64,000 bases of DNA. Source: G965200765 sp965200765. GTDB lineage: Bacteria > Pseudomonadota > Gammaproteobacteria > Arenicellales > JAJDZL01. The position numbers and the translations under genes are program-made. The stretch's first letter is position 1, and every line of letters begins with the position of its first letter. The notes beneath the pieces were generated by a model. That model did not search any database and had not been told where the DNA came from. It worked only from the letters and a program-made list of their open reading frames with translations. Shown here in pieces: positions 25,717 through 34,469 of the stretch. The DNA is taken from contig OZ241380.1 of the NCBI GenBank assembly GCA_965200765.1, positions 1,922,001 to 1,986,000 on the forward strand, read 5' to 3'.

Positions 25717-27249
25717 TTAAAGTGAATTCAAGAATGCCAACAGTGCTTCCCGCTCACTGCTGGTCATTTTGACGACCATTTGCTTTGATGCTTCCGCTTC
25801 GCCGCCGTGCCAGAGTATCGCTTCCAGCAAATTACGCGCACGACCATCATGCAAAAACTGGGTATGCTTGTTTACGGCTTCAGTAAGTCCAATACCCCAC
25901 AACGGGGCAGTGCGCCACTCTCTGCCGTTTGCAACGCCTTCCGGACTATTGTCAGCAAGGCCGTCCCCCATGTCATGAAGCAACATGTCAGTATAGGGCC
26001 ATATCAATTGAAATGACTGCTCCTCACCGATAGAATCCCGTCGTGTAACAAATTTCGGGTTGTGACACCCTGTGCAGTTTGCTTCGTAGAACAGTCGCTT
26101 GCCCTCTAGTACTTTAGGATCATCCAGGTCGCGTCTTGCAGGAACTCCAAGATTACGGCTATAAAATAAAACAAGATCAAACAACTGCTCATCCACTTCG
26201 GTACTGTTTGAATTTGTTGCAATTCCATGCGGCGCGTTTCTGCATTTCGTTTGTGCCTCGGTACATTCGCCGTACGGCATTGGCAGCATCGGAGACGATA
26301 TTCCGATGTCGGACAGAAATGCATTGGCTGATTGCTGGGCAATGGTGGGCTGACCGGCCTTCCATCCGAAGCGTCCCAACGCAACGGATTGCTCCTTGAT
26401 GTCCCATACCCAGTTGGCCCGGCCGGAGATGCCATCGCCATTGCTGTCATCGACATCTTCTAAGGCCAAAATATCAGCTTCAGGTATTGCTTCAAGCAGT
26501 CCCACGCCAATCATCACCGGCGCGACACGCGGCGACAACATCACTTCAGGATGCAGTGCTCCATAATGCAAGTTGGTAATTTTGTAGGTTGGATTCCGCA
26601 ATGAAGCAGTACCAGAATCGGACAGTTCAACCTTGTTTTCAGAGTAAGTAATATTGACTCTGCCTTCTGCAAGGACACTCTGGACTGAAAAGTTTTGCAG
26701 CTGCCCCCCGTAAACAGGGTCTGGAACAGAAGACTTTCTTCGTGTCTGAATTGCCTCCCGATCTTCCTCGTTTTGCGGCGGTATTGACAATCGAATCAGC
26801 AGGGATTCTGCTCTCTCTCCAGCCGCCGGCGGATGCCCGCGTCCATCTTTGATATGGCAATTTTGGCAGGACCGAGAGTTGAATAACGGACCGAGTCCAT
26901 CTGAAGACTTGGTTGAACTGGGAGACGATACCCAGACTTTCCTGAAAATTCCGTTGCCGACTGCGAAATCAAGCTGCTGCTCGAATGACATGTTCCCCGA
27001 CGGACTGGAAAAAGCATCCGCATTGACCGACGTGAATACAGTGGCAGCGCCGCCGGAGCGGCGCTCGTAAGATTCAGGTTTGGAAAAGTCAGTGGTATGC
27101 CGGACGACTGCTGCTACACGTTCACGGTCTTTCAGCACATCATTTTCGGATTGGGCGGCGGTTACAGTATTAGCTACAACAACCACGACACCAGCAAGCA
27201 TCAAATTCGAAATGAACTTGCAAGACTGGTTCTGCACAATCATCCGCAA
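25717..27249 (-). CDS. Di-haem oxidoreductase (DUF1111, 'thiol oxidoreductase')
   Basis: This 510-residue exported c-type cytochrome has two CxxCH haem sites: CQNCHIKDGRGHPP near residue 130 and CTGCHNPKFVT near residue 390. An N-terminal signal (LMLAGVVVVVANTVTA) directs it to the periplasm. Other family stretches include GIDLLEAI-like GVGLLEAIPEADILALED, DSNGDGISGRANWV, GRFGWKAGQPT and a C-terminal RTAPLWGIGLTEAV with FLHDGRARNLLEAILWHGGEA. The fold relates to MauG/cytochrome c peroxidases. Its partner here is presumably the imelysin pair; an iron oxidation or release role is inferred from context only. Confidence 0.9.
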   Translation of the reverse strand: MRMIVQNQSCKFISNLMLAGVVVVVANTVTAAQSENDVLKDRERVAAVVRHTTDFSKPESYERRSGGAATVFTSVNADAFSSPSGNMSFEQQLDFAVGNGIFRKVWVSSPSSTKSSDGLGPLFNSRSCQNCHIKDGRGHPPAAGERAESLLIRLSIPPQNEEDREAIQTRRKSSVPDPVYGGQLQNFSVQSVLAEGRVNITYSENKVELSDSGTASLRNPTYKITNLHYGALHPEVMLSPRVAPVMIGVGLLEAIPEADILALEDVDDSNGDGISGRANWVWDIKEQSVALGRFGWKAGQPTIAQQSANAFLSDIGISSPMLPMPYGECTEAQTKCRNAPHGIATNSNSTEVDEQLFDLVLFYSRNLGVPARRDLDDPKVLEGKRLFYEANCTGCHNPKFVTRRDSIGEEQSFQLIWPYTDMLLHDMGDGLADNSPEGVANGREWRTAPLWGIGLTEAVNKHTQFLHDGRARNLLEAILWHGGEAEASKQMVVKMTSSEREALLAFLNSL

Positions 27250-27293
27250 ACGTAAACAAGTCCTGAAAGCAATCTTGTCAAAATCAGAAACAA

Positions 27294-28604
27294 TTATTCA
27301 AATACCGCTTCCGGATTATCCAGACTGTCTGACCCTTCGAATTCAATTGCGGCCAGTTGCAAGACATCAACCGCTTTTTCGATTGCTGCGGTTTGTGCTG
27401 TTAGCGCATCGATAGCGGCTTGTACCTTGGCATTTCCCGCGTCATTGTTATCACCGATCAATTGATCATAAGCTTCGCCTGCTTCGGCACTCTTGACCAA
27501 TACACCCATGGCACTCATTGTTTCATCCAATCGGCTCATCAATTCAGCATCTACGTCCGCCGAACTTGCCGCCACCAACGAAGAAAGTCCGGGGCCGGAG
27601 ACCATGGAACCGTCAATACGTCTGTATTCTCCTACATAGACATTTCGAATCCCCATCGCATCGTAATAATGTGAATTGTGGGTATTGTCACTAAAGCAGT
27701 CATGCTCTTCTTCGGGGTCATGCAGCAACAGTCCGAGTTGCATGCGTTCGCCAGCAAGTTCTCCATATGAGAGACTGCCCATTCCAGTGACGATAGTGGT
27801 GAGTCCTTCACCAACGTCACCATTGATCAGTGCTTCACTGGCATCGCCGCCTGGGGCCCACTGTGCAACGATCCACTTAAGATCATCAACCAGCAGTTCA
27901 GTAGCGACTTTCAGATATTTTGCTCGTCGATTGCAATTGCCATTGGTGCAATTCGCGGTATCAAAGTCGCTGGCCATTCGCATGCCTGCTCCCGGACCAG
28001 TGCCATTCAGGTCCTGTCCCCAAAGGAGAAACTCAATGGCGTGGTAACCGGTGGCTACATTCGCCTCAACACCGCCGATTTCATGCAATTTTTCAGCAAT
28101 CAGTTCTTTGGTGATTTTTTCTGTATCAATGGTTTCGCCGGAGATGGAAACCGACGTGTTTGCAACCACATTCGCCACATAAACCGGGTTTTCTTCCGAT
28201 TCACTTCCATACTCGCCGGATACGTAGTCAATCAGGCCTTCGTCCAGTGGCCAAGCGTTTACTTTGCCTTCCCAGTCATCAACGACTGCATTTCCGAAAC
28301 GATATACTTCGGTTTGCTGATACGGCACTCGCGCATCAAGCCATGCAGACTTGGCTGCAGAAAGGTTGTCGTCGGTCGGATTTCCGATGAACTGAATCAC
28401 CGCTTTCTGCAGACTGACCGCAGTGGTAAGCGAGTCTTGATACATGGCATGCGCCAGTACAGTGTAGTGTTTGAGCACATCTTTCTCTGCCATGGAAGCT
28501 GAAGATTTCATGGAAGAGTCCATTGATGCACAAGCCATCATTGCCAGAGTTCCAAGTCCTACGACGGCGAATTTGAAACCCGGAATACATTTGATAGATT
28601 TCAT
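27294..28604 (-). CDS. Imelysin-family iron-regulated lipoprotein (IrpA type)
   Basis: The protein has 436 residues, with a lipoprotein signal (LGTLAMMACASM; lipobox MMAC), so it is probably outer- or inner-membrane anchored. It has the imelysin fold with the intact GxHxxE motif in ATGYHAIEFLLWGQDLNGTGPG, RVPYQQTEVYRFGNAVVDDW and WPLDEGLIDYV. The family binds metal and is iron-regulated. As first gene of the Fur-controlled operon imelysin, di-haem oxidoreductase, imelysin, DUF1513 it follows a near-consensus Fur box by about 40 bases. Confidence 0.92.
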   Translation of the reverse strand: MKSIKCIPGFKFAVVGLGTLAMMACASMDSSMKSSASMAEKDVLKHYTVLAHAMYQDSLTTAVSLQKAVIQFIGNPTDDNLSAAKSAWLDARVPYQQTEVYRFGNAVVDDWEGKVNAWPLDEGLIDYVSGEYGSESEENPVYVANVVANTSVSISGETIDTEKITKELIAEKLHEIGGVEANVATGYHAIEFLLWGQDLNGTGPGAGMRMASDFDTANCTNGNCNRRAKYLKVATELLVDDLKWIVAQWAPGGDASEALINGDVGEGLTTIVTGMGSLSYGELAGERMQLGLLLHDPEEEHDCFSDNTHNSHYYDAMGIRNVYVGEYRRIDGSMVSGPGLSSLVAASSADVDAELMSRLDETMSAMGVLVKSAEAGEAYDQLIGDNNDAGNAKVQAAIDALTAQTAAIEKAVDVLQLAAIEFEGSDSLDNPEAVFE

Positions 28605-28640
28605 CAGTTAAAACCTCAAAAGTTACTAGTGAACAAGTAT

Positions 28641-28682
28641 AATAATGATAATCATTATCATTAACATTATCATACAAGTCAA
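28641..28682 (-). promoter_or_regulatory. Fur-box-controlled promoter of the imelysin operon
   Basis: Plus-strand 28641-28659 reads AATAATGATAATCATTATC, one mismatch from the Fur consensus. On the minus strand a -35 TTGACT (28677-28682) and a -10 GATAAT (28654-28659) are exactly 17 bases apart, and the -10 is inside the Fur box. An additional half-site-like TAATGATAATG run continues upstream. Confidence 0.88.
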
Positions 28683-28689
28683 GTTTTTT

Positions 28690-29245
28690 TTTCAATAACG
28701 ACGAATCATCCATAATTCTGCGCAGGGCAACTATCATTGCACCTAGCCCGTGAAACGAGACCGGGTGGCACAATGACTGACTGGTCACATCGTGCAAGTG
28801 GTGCTACGGAAGCAACCAGTATGCCAGTGTTTATGACAATGCTGACCAAGCGGGTATGCGAACACAAATCGACTGTGTCGAACCAATCAGGCCTGCTTGG
28901 GTATGCAAACGCTGACTGGAGAGTCAGAGTGTCACTGCCGAAACGGAGTTTCTTGAGCTTCGCAAGCTAGCCCGGGGTCAGGATTTGTAATCGTCGGTAC
29001 ACCCTACCCAAAGATACCGCGATTCATCTCCACTAGACCGCGTCGAAGTGCGCATCGTCGGTATCCTCGGAAACCTGTTCGACATGAAGAGAAATAAAGT
29101 TTGGAGCGGACTCACCGTCTAAATGAGTTGTGCTTCGGCAAAAACCTCCCGAAGACACACACTCCTGTGATGTACCGGTTTGAAATGTTGGATTCAGGCA
29201 ATGGCTCAAAGACGTTGCCAGAACATCCATTCGACCTGTGCCTGT
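28690..29245. other. Intergenic stretch without a recognised gene
   Basis: Upstream of the Fur promoter the sequence holds only short, unconvincing frames on both strands (up to about 77 codons, with skewed composition). I see no RNA gene or repeat in it. Confidence 0.4.
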
Positions 29246-29605
29246 TCAACAAGAGTGAAATTCATGCGACATTTCGCTGATTGACAAATTGTTCGTATTC
29301 ATTGGCCCTTCCCAAATATGCAGTCGTTTTAACAATTCTGAAGTAATTGGACGTTTATTTGTCCAGAAAATCATTGATTCCAAAAGAATTTTTGCCTCTT
29401 CGGAATTAAGCAGTTCAACGACAAATTCGGCTTCTTCAATTGACCTGCAACTGACAAAGTAGCAAGTATCGTCAAGCATGACTGGCTTGCCATCCACAGG
29501 GCCAACTACTTGAAAATCAATTTTCTTGTTAAAAAAACCGGATATCGCAACTCTCCATCTCGAAAAAGAATACCGATTAACACCGAATATGAAAATTTAT
29601 ACGAC
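29246..29605 (-). pseudogene. C-terminal remnant of an N6 DNA methylase
   Basis: The minus-strand frame reads FGVNRYSFSRWRVAISGFFN, then DFQVVGPVDGKPVMLDDTCY, then EEAEFVVELLNSEEAKILLE and IFWTNKRPITSELLKRL. This order is typical of the C-terminal target-recognition end of Eco57I-like or type I-like N6 methylases. An ATG-initiated frame covers only the last 83 codons (29246-29497). Upstream the homology runs into a stop after a one-base shift near 29585, and nothing of the catalytic half remains. It therefore looks like a decayed gene beside a working restriction-modification pair. The family assignment is from memory of such C termini. Confidence 0.6.
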
Positions 29606-29782
29606 AAAATCTGTCGGATACAGCCAAACTGCCAAATAATCAGGTTTGTCGTGAGGTACAATACCAGGTGAACTTGATGCACACCATCAAATGGAATAGT
29701 TGACTACAAGAATTATGTACGGTGGCTTGGATTGGGTGAAGATAGTTAAATAAACAACTGACCGCCAGTTTAGGGTTTGCAG

Positions 29783-30718
29783 GTGGACGAAAACAACGTT
29801 CAAAATGAAAATTCAATAACCAGTTTGAGGCATTCTGACAACCAGTATTCGAAAGGTTTTACCGGAATATATCACTCGGATGTATTGGACGGTCTCGAAG
29901 TTGCGATTGACAAGAATCAAAGATTTGATGTAATTATTGTCGACCCTCCATATAACATTGGAAAAGATTTCGGAAACAACTTGGACAATATGGAATTGGA
30001 AGACTACGTTGCGTGGTCGAAAAGTTGGATGGACATGTGTTTCAAGTTGCTTGCCGACGATGGCCTCATTTATGTCTATGGATTTTCAGAAATTCTTGCT
30101 CGCCTTTCTGTTCATTATCCATTGAGTCAGCAAAAATGGCTAGTTTGGCATTACACAAACAAAACGGTCGCCAGTTTGAAATTTTGGCAACGATCTCATG
30201 AATCAATACTGTGCCTTTGGAAAAGAAAACGACCAAATCTTTGCATTGATGCAATACGAGTACCTTATACAGAAGGTTTTATCAAGTTGGCCGGCAAGGA
30301 GCGAAAAAATACCAAGTCAAGGTACGGTACAAAATCGAACACACGGTACATGGTCCACAACAAAGGAGCATTGCCTCGTGATGTAATCAAGGTTCCTGCT
30401 CTTGCAGGAAGAGCAGGAGCAAGGGAAAGATGGTTCAAGTGTGAAGATTGTCAGGACATCTTCAATCCCAAGGAGCTGAAGCATCATCGCAACCACATGA
30501 CTTGGAAACATCCCACCCAAAAACCAATGACACTAACCAGAATTCTTATAAGGTCTGTTTTGGGTGACAGCAGGAATGGTCGTGTCCTGGTGCTATTTGT
30601 AGGGTCAGGTTCAGAATGTGTTGTAGCACAGGAACTGGAACACAAATACCTCGGCTTCGAATTGAATGCCAATTTTGTAGAATTTGCAAGAACATGGGTC
30701 AGGAAGACAAGCAAATGA
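29783..30718 (+). CDS. Type II DNA methyltransferase (N4-cytosine/N6-adenine, beta class)
   Basis: This 311-residue methyltransferase has the catalytic IIVDPPYNIGKDFGNNLDNM near residue 50 and the C-terminal SAM motif VLVLFVGSGSECVVAQELEHKYLGFE, where the usual FxGSG is FVGSG. HPTQKPMTLTRILIRSVL precedes it. A short Cys/His segment (CEDCQDIFNPKELKHHRNH) may bind zinc. GTG at 29783 has a well-placed AGGG; a TTG two codons upstream is also open. The stop overlaps the endonuclease gene as ATGA, so the pair forms a restriction-modification operon. Confidence 0.9.
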   Translation: MDENNVQNENSITSLRHSDNQYSKGFTGIYHSDVLDGLEVAIDKNQRFDVIIVDPPYNIGKDFGNNLDNMELEDYVAWSKSWMDMCFKLLADDGLIYVYGFSEILARLSVHYPLSQQKWLVWHYTNKTVASLKFWQRSHESILCLWKRKRPNLCIDAIRVPYTEGFIKLAGKERKNTKSRYGTKSNTRYMVHNKGALPRDVIKVPALAGRAGARERWFKCEDCQDIFNPKELKHHRNHMTWKHPTQKPMTLTRILIRSVLGDSRNGRVLVLFVGSGSECVVAQELEHKYLGFELNANFVEFARTWVRKTSK

Positions 30719-31368
30719 ATGAACGTGTAATAATTAAAGAGTCAGAACTGGGTTCGCCTGCATACAGGCTGACGTCAAAAATGAGGCAAAATTTTCAAAA
30801 TTACCTGGTGAAGTTCCATGGTCTGTTGAGTGGTGGCCGTTGCTTAAGGTGGCAAGTGAAAGAATTCCTGGTCCAATCAATCCGTAGTGACAATGTAGCG
30901 GGACATCATGCCAAGTGGTGCGAAGGAAGACATGATACCGATGCGGATATCACTGTACGTTCAAACGGACAGATACACCTGATTCAGGTAAAGTCTGGCA
31001 AGTTAACTAAAGACCATCTGAAATTGTCGGGGCATCGCCTAGGAAGATTTAATGGAGAAATTTTTGAAATGACTCAGTTCTTGAACAATACAAGATATCA
31101 AATCATTTCGGTAGCATACAGTTTGAAAGAAGATGAACACAGTCGGGCTCATTGCTATACGATTCACTACATCAATCCTGAAAAGATGAGAATTGGTGCT
31201 GATTTGGAATGGAAAGAAGTGTTGAATCAATCAGGGACCAAAGTGAGCAGATATAAACTTGTAAACGAATACGGTGTGAAATTTTCACTTCATCCAAGCA
31301 TGAATTGGCAGATATGGTGGGACATTCCGTTGAGTATCATAGATTCGGAAGATGAGTTTTGCGTTTGA
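30715..31368 (+). CDS. Putative type II restriction endonuclease
   Basis: The 217-residue protein overlaps the methyltransferase stop by four bases (ATGA), the arrangement expected for a coupled restriction enzyme. A PD-(D/E)XK-like core is visible: HDTDADITVRSNGQIHLIQVKSGKL, where the aspartate of ADITV and the QVK unit would be the metal-binding and catalytic residues (Q in place of E). SGHRLGRFNGEIFEMTQFLN follows. I cannot name the recognition sequence. Basis: visible motif plus context. Confidence 0.7.
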   Translation: MNERVIIKESELGSPAYRLTSKMRQNFQNYLVKFHGLLSGGRCLRWQVKEFLVQSIRSDNVAGHHAKWCEGRHDTDADITVRSNGQIHLIQVKSGKLTKDHLKLSGHRLGRFNGEIFEMTQFLNNTRYQIISVAYSLKEDEHSRAHCYTIHYINPEKMRIGADLEWKEVLNQSGTKVSRYKLVNEYGVKFSLHPSMNWQIWWDIPLSIIDSEDEFCV

Positions 31369-31805
31369 TATTGGAGCTTTATAAACTACCGAACCCTTCC
31401 TGCATCAATTTACTCTTGCCCAAGTTGCCCCGCTTTCAATGAGCGGAAAACTGATTTAATTCCAACAGCTCTGTTGTTCTGGATTGCACTGTCTTTTTCA
31501 ACTTTTTTGCCAATTTTCTACCTCATTCCTCAGAAACTACTCATCAGCATCTTCATAATCTGGTGTAACCTGTTGTCGTCATTTGAAATTAGTCTTGGCG
31601 AATTCGTCAAATTTGCAATATCACCTACAAAAAATTTCTAACAGGAAACATTCGCAACAATTTGACATTGAACTTAATGTAACATACAATGGAGTTCAGA
31701 TTCTTGTAAGCGTTGCAGAGTTCTGTAATCCATACTGGACTTGCTTGCCCCTCAAGGACGATATTGATTAAGTTCAACAATCTTGGTAAAGAGAGAGTAA
31801 TTAAA
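31369..31805. other. Intergenic stretch without a recognised gene
   Basis: The stretch between the endonuclease and the coiled-coil protein is AT-rich with only short open frames. An AGAGAG ribosome binding site precedes the ATG at 31806. No repeat or structured RNA was recognised. Confidence 0.4.
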
Positions 31806-32354
31806 ATGAAATATGTAACTCAAGAAGATTTGGAATTGGACCGCAGAGTTACTCGGCTCGAAGCAGTCATTGATCACAAAAAAGAAAAAATCGATTTTGT
31901 TGACCGCAACACCAAGTTCCCGCACGTTTGGTTCATTGTTGGATATACCACTATGGTTGCGTTGTTCGTAGGTCTATTCGCGTGGCAAGTTTATCTTTTT
32001 CAGAATCTCGGTAAAGAAAATCAGCGGCATTTTGATGAAATCAAGCAACTACTGGTAGAACTTCAACCTGATGTAGCAGACAATGGAAGATTGATCCTAG
32101 AAAATAGACGATTGATTGAGGGCAATTCTGTTCGATCGGATTCAATGCAATTCAAATTGAAAGAGACAAACGAACTTCTTGACACGACAAACAAACTTCT
32201 TGACAGGACAGACGAACTTCTTGACAGGACAGATGAACTTCTTGATGTGACAGATGAACACTCTGACAAATTTGACGATCACCTTGCAGTCGTTGAAAGT
32301 GTTTTGACCATCAATCACCAACCCTCTGGATATTATCAAACCGGAAAGTTGTGA
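31806..32354 (+). CDS. Single-pass membrane coiled-coil protein with heptad repeats
   Basis: This 182-residue protein has one transmembrane helix (VWFIVGYTTMVALFVGLFAW, about residues 37-56), a charged N-terminal cytoplasmic segment with a possible coiled coil, and a long C-terminal coiled coil. That coil contains four tandem heptads of the form ELLDxTD (ELLDTTN, KLLDRTD, ELLDRTD, ELLDVTD). The heptads derive from 21-base DNA repeats. I do not recognise the family. Placement directly after a restriction-modification pair suggests an accessory gene of the island, but that is only context. Confidence 0.7.
   Translation: MKYVTQEDLELDRRVTRLEAVIDHKKEKIDFVDRNTKFPHVWFIVGYTTMVALFVGLFAWQVYLFQNLGKENQRHFDEIKQLLVELQPDVADNGRLILENRRLIEGNSVRSDSMQFKLKETNELLDTTNKLLDRTDELLDRTDELLDVTDEHSDKFDDHLAVVESVLTINHQPSGYYQTGKL
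32172..32255 (+). repeat. Four tandem 21-bp repeats
   Basis: Four in-frame copies of a unit like GAACTTCTTGACAGGACAGA(C/T), at 32172, 32193, 32214 and 32235, encode one coiled-coil heptad each. Copies two and three are nearly identical; one and four are diverged. Confidence 0.9.
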
Positions 32355-32903
32355 CACTTGGACTTTTGCAATTTTGATCCAAGAACATGCAGTTGCATTG
32401 ATATCTGATTTAACAATGTAGTGAACCGGACTATCGGTAGAAACAATTTTCAAGTTTTTTCGATGGGAAGCTTTATCCCGAGCTCATCTGATTACATTAC
32501 TTGGTCTGGTTGAACACCCGTACCAAGTATATGGATTTCTTTGCAAAGAACTCAGAAATACTCAGTCATTCAATGCGCTGAACTCTTGGCACATCTGCCT
32601 TGAGTAACCTTGCTCCCAGCTTACGGCGCTGAAAAATCAATGCTCAGCGTGAGGGAAAGGGACAGCTCCCTTGAGATTTTCAGTACAAATATCGTTTTGT
32701 CAAAAATTCACTGTGAGGTGTCCTTACGAAATTGCCAAGCAGCATACAAAGTTGGGCGTTGAATGTCAGTATGATTTCACGAAAGTGAAGTTGGCGGGTT
32801 GCAGTGAATTTTTTGTTTCAGTTATTGATTAACTACCCCCACACTCCTCGCGCGATAAAGCGTTGTAAAGCATAGTCCTCTGAATCATCAGTGACCCTTG
32901 CTA
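32355..32903. other. Intergenic stretch with an imperfect inverted repeat
   Basis: No gene is supported between 32355 and 32903. At 32629-32683 the outer arms CTGAAAA and TTTTCAG enclose a perfect AAGGGA-CAGC-TCCCTT hairpin (32657-32672), and CGCTGA/TCAGCG at 32627-32648 offers an alternative pairing. There is no T-run, so it is not an ordinary terminator. It could be a small structured RNA or a mobile-element remnant. Confidence 0.4.
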
Positions 32904-34469
32904 CTAATCAATGCTGATTGCCGTAGCATTTGGAGCCAGTGGGTCAGGCATTGCTTCAACAGCGCCCTTCGAGTTAACCAATCCCCCCGTAATGCCAAAA
33001 TGATAGGGAAACAGAGTTTTTTCCACAACATGGACATTCCCAAGATCTTCCAGAAGCGATAGTGTGTTATTGTCGATTCGGTTGTCAGCAACAATAGTTC
33101 TGTCAAATTGCACATCCAGTCGCGGGGAAAAGCAAGCCTCTTGCAAAGACAGACCCCTGTCCAGCATAAATGAGAGTATCTGGGCAACGGCCGGAATAAT
33201 CTTACGTCCGCCAGCCGCGCCAATCGCGATTTGACTTCCATCCGGCCGGTTCACTATCGTAGGCGACATATTGTTCAAGCAACGCTTTCCCGGTCCGATT
33301 GAATTGGCTTGATCAGGAGTGGGATCAAACCACGCCATGCCCGAATTCAACAAAATCCCGGTTCGCGGTGAGACGACTTTGGAACCAAACAGGGTTACCA
33401 AAGTTATGGTTGATGAAACCGTCAATCCATCTCTGTCAGTCACACAAAAATGAGTCGTGCAACTTTCTCTGTTGGCAACCCCTGACCCATCTCCAAGATT
33501 TTCAAGTCGATCTGTCAATACTGGCAGGATTGTTTTCGCCAGCGTCTCGTAGTGTCCACCAGAAATCAGTTCCTCCGAACTGTATTTTTTGAGATTCCTG
33601 AAGATATTGAGCAAGGTTTCTCCCCCGGAAAGACCGGAAGTGCTCCAGATTTGGTTACCTCGATAGTCAAGGTTCGCTGGCGCCACGACTTTGGGCACGG
33701 CCAATTCAAGATCCTGCATGGCGAGATTGCCACCGGCTTCTTCTACATCTTGAACCAACGCGCGACCGACTTCGCCGCGTACAAACACATCACTACCTTC
33801 ATTTGCCAAAGTATTTAATGTATCAGCCAATGCCTGGTTATCAATACGTGGTCGATACAGTGAAGTCCACCCGGTTGTTACGGGGTCTCCTTCATTGTCC
33901 AAAAATAATGCCTTCGCTGTCGGGTTGTTACGTAAATTTTTCGCGACCGAACCGATGACAAGTTGTGCGTACCAATCTATCGACAGGCCTTCACTGGCAA
34001 ATGCAATCGCCGGCTCCAACAGTGTTTTCCAAGGCAACGACCCAAATTGTTTCCATGCAAGCTCAAGCCCGGCTACCATGGTTGGTGCACAAATGGATAG
34101 AGGACCCCGAGTATTCCGTTCCTCCTCTACACGCGGCCAAGGAAAAATATCACTGCTCAAACCTTCTACGATTGGGTAATCCGACAGTTTTGTTTGCACC
34201 GGCGAGCGCATGTTGAAATCAATTTGCGTCGGCGGTTCTCCGCGTCGCCCGACAAGCATGTAGCCGCCTCCACCAAGGCCGCTCATCCACGGTTCCAAAA
34301 CCCCAAGAGAAAACGCAATTGCAATCGCTGCATCTACTGCATTTCCCTTGGCACGCAATACATCTGCGCCGACCAAGGAAGCCTCGCGATGCTGGGTGAC
34401 GACTGCTCCGGACGAACCGTGAACTACCAAATTTTTCAGAATTTCAAATCTGTTTGAAATATCTGTCAA
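32904..34469 (-). CDS. ggt: Gamma-glutamyltransferase-like Ntn hydrolase, no signal peptide
   Basis: The protein has 521 residues from a TTG that overlaps the upstream ATPase stop (TTGA); a start 15 codons upstream is open. Gamma-glutamyltransferases self-cleave and use the new N-terminal threonine to split gamma-glutamyl bonds such as in glutathione. Here SSGAVVTQHREASLVGADVL, GGNAVDAA-like GNAVDAAIAIAFSLGVLEP and GLGGGGYMLV form the large subunit, and CTTHFCVTDRDGLTVSSTITL gives the nucleophile threonine. NNMSPTIV and GAAGGRKIIPAV follow. No signal sequence is visible, unlike most periplasmic enzymes, so a cytoplasmic enzyme acting on imported peptide is likely. It is the last gene of the peptide-transport operon. 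Confidence 0.88.
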   Translation of the reverse strand: MTDISNRFEILKNLVVHGSSGAVVTQHREASLVGADVLRAKGNAVDAAIAIAFSLGVLEPWMSGLGGGGYMLVGRRGEPPTQIDFNMRSPVQTKLSDYPIVEGLSSDIFPWPRVEEERNTRGPLSICAPTMVAGLELAWKQFGSLPWKTLLEPAIAFASEGLSIDWYAQLVIGSVAKNLRNNPTAKALFLDNEGDPVTTGWTSLYRPRIDNQALADTLNTLANEGSDVFVRGEVGRALVQDVEEAGGNLAMQDLELAVPKVVAPANLDYRGNQIWSTSGLSGGETLLNIFRNLKKYSSEELISGGHYETLAKTILPVLTDRLENLGDGSGVANRESCTTHFCVTDRDGLTVSSTITLVTLFGSKVVSPRTGILLNSGMAWFDPTPDQANSIGPGKRCLNNMSPTIVNRPDGSQIAIGAAGGRKIIPAVAQILSFMLDRGLSLQEACFSPRLDVQFDRTIVADNRIDNNTLSLLEDLGNVHVVEKTLFPYHFGITGGLVNSKGAVEAMPDPLAPNATAISID

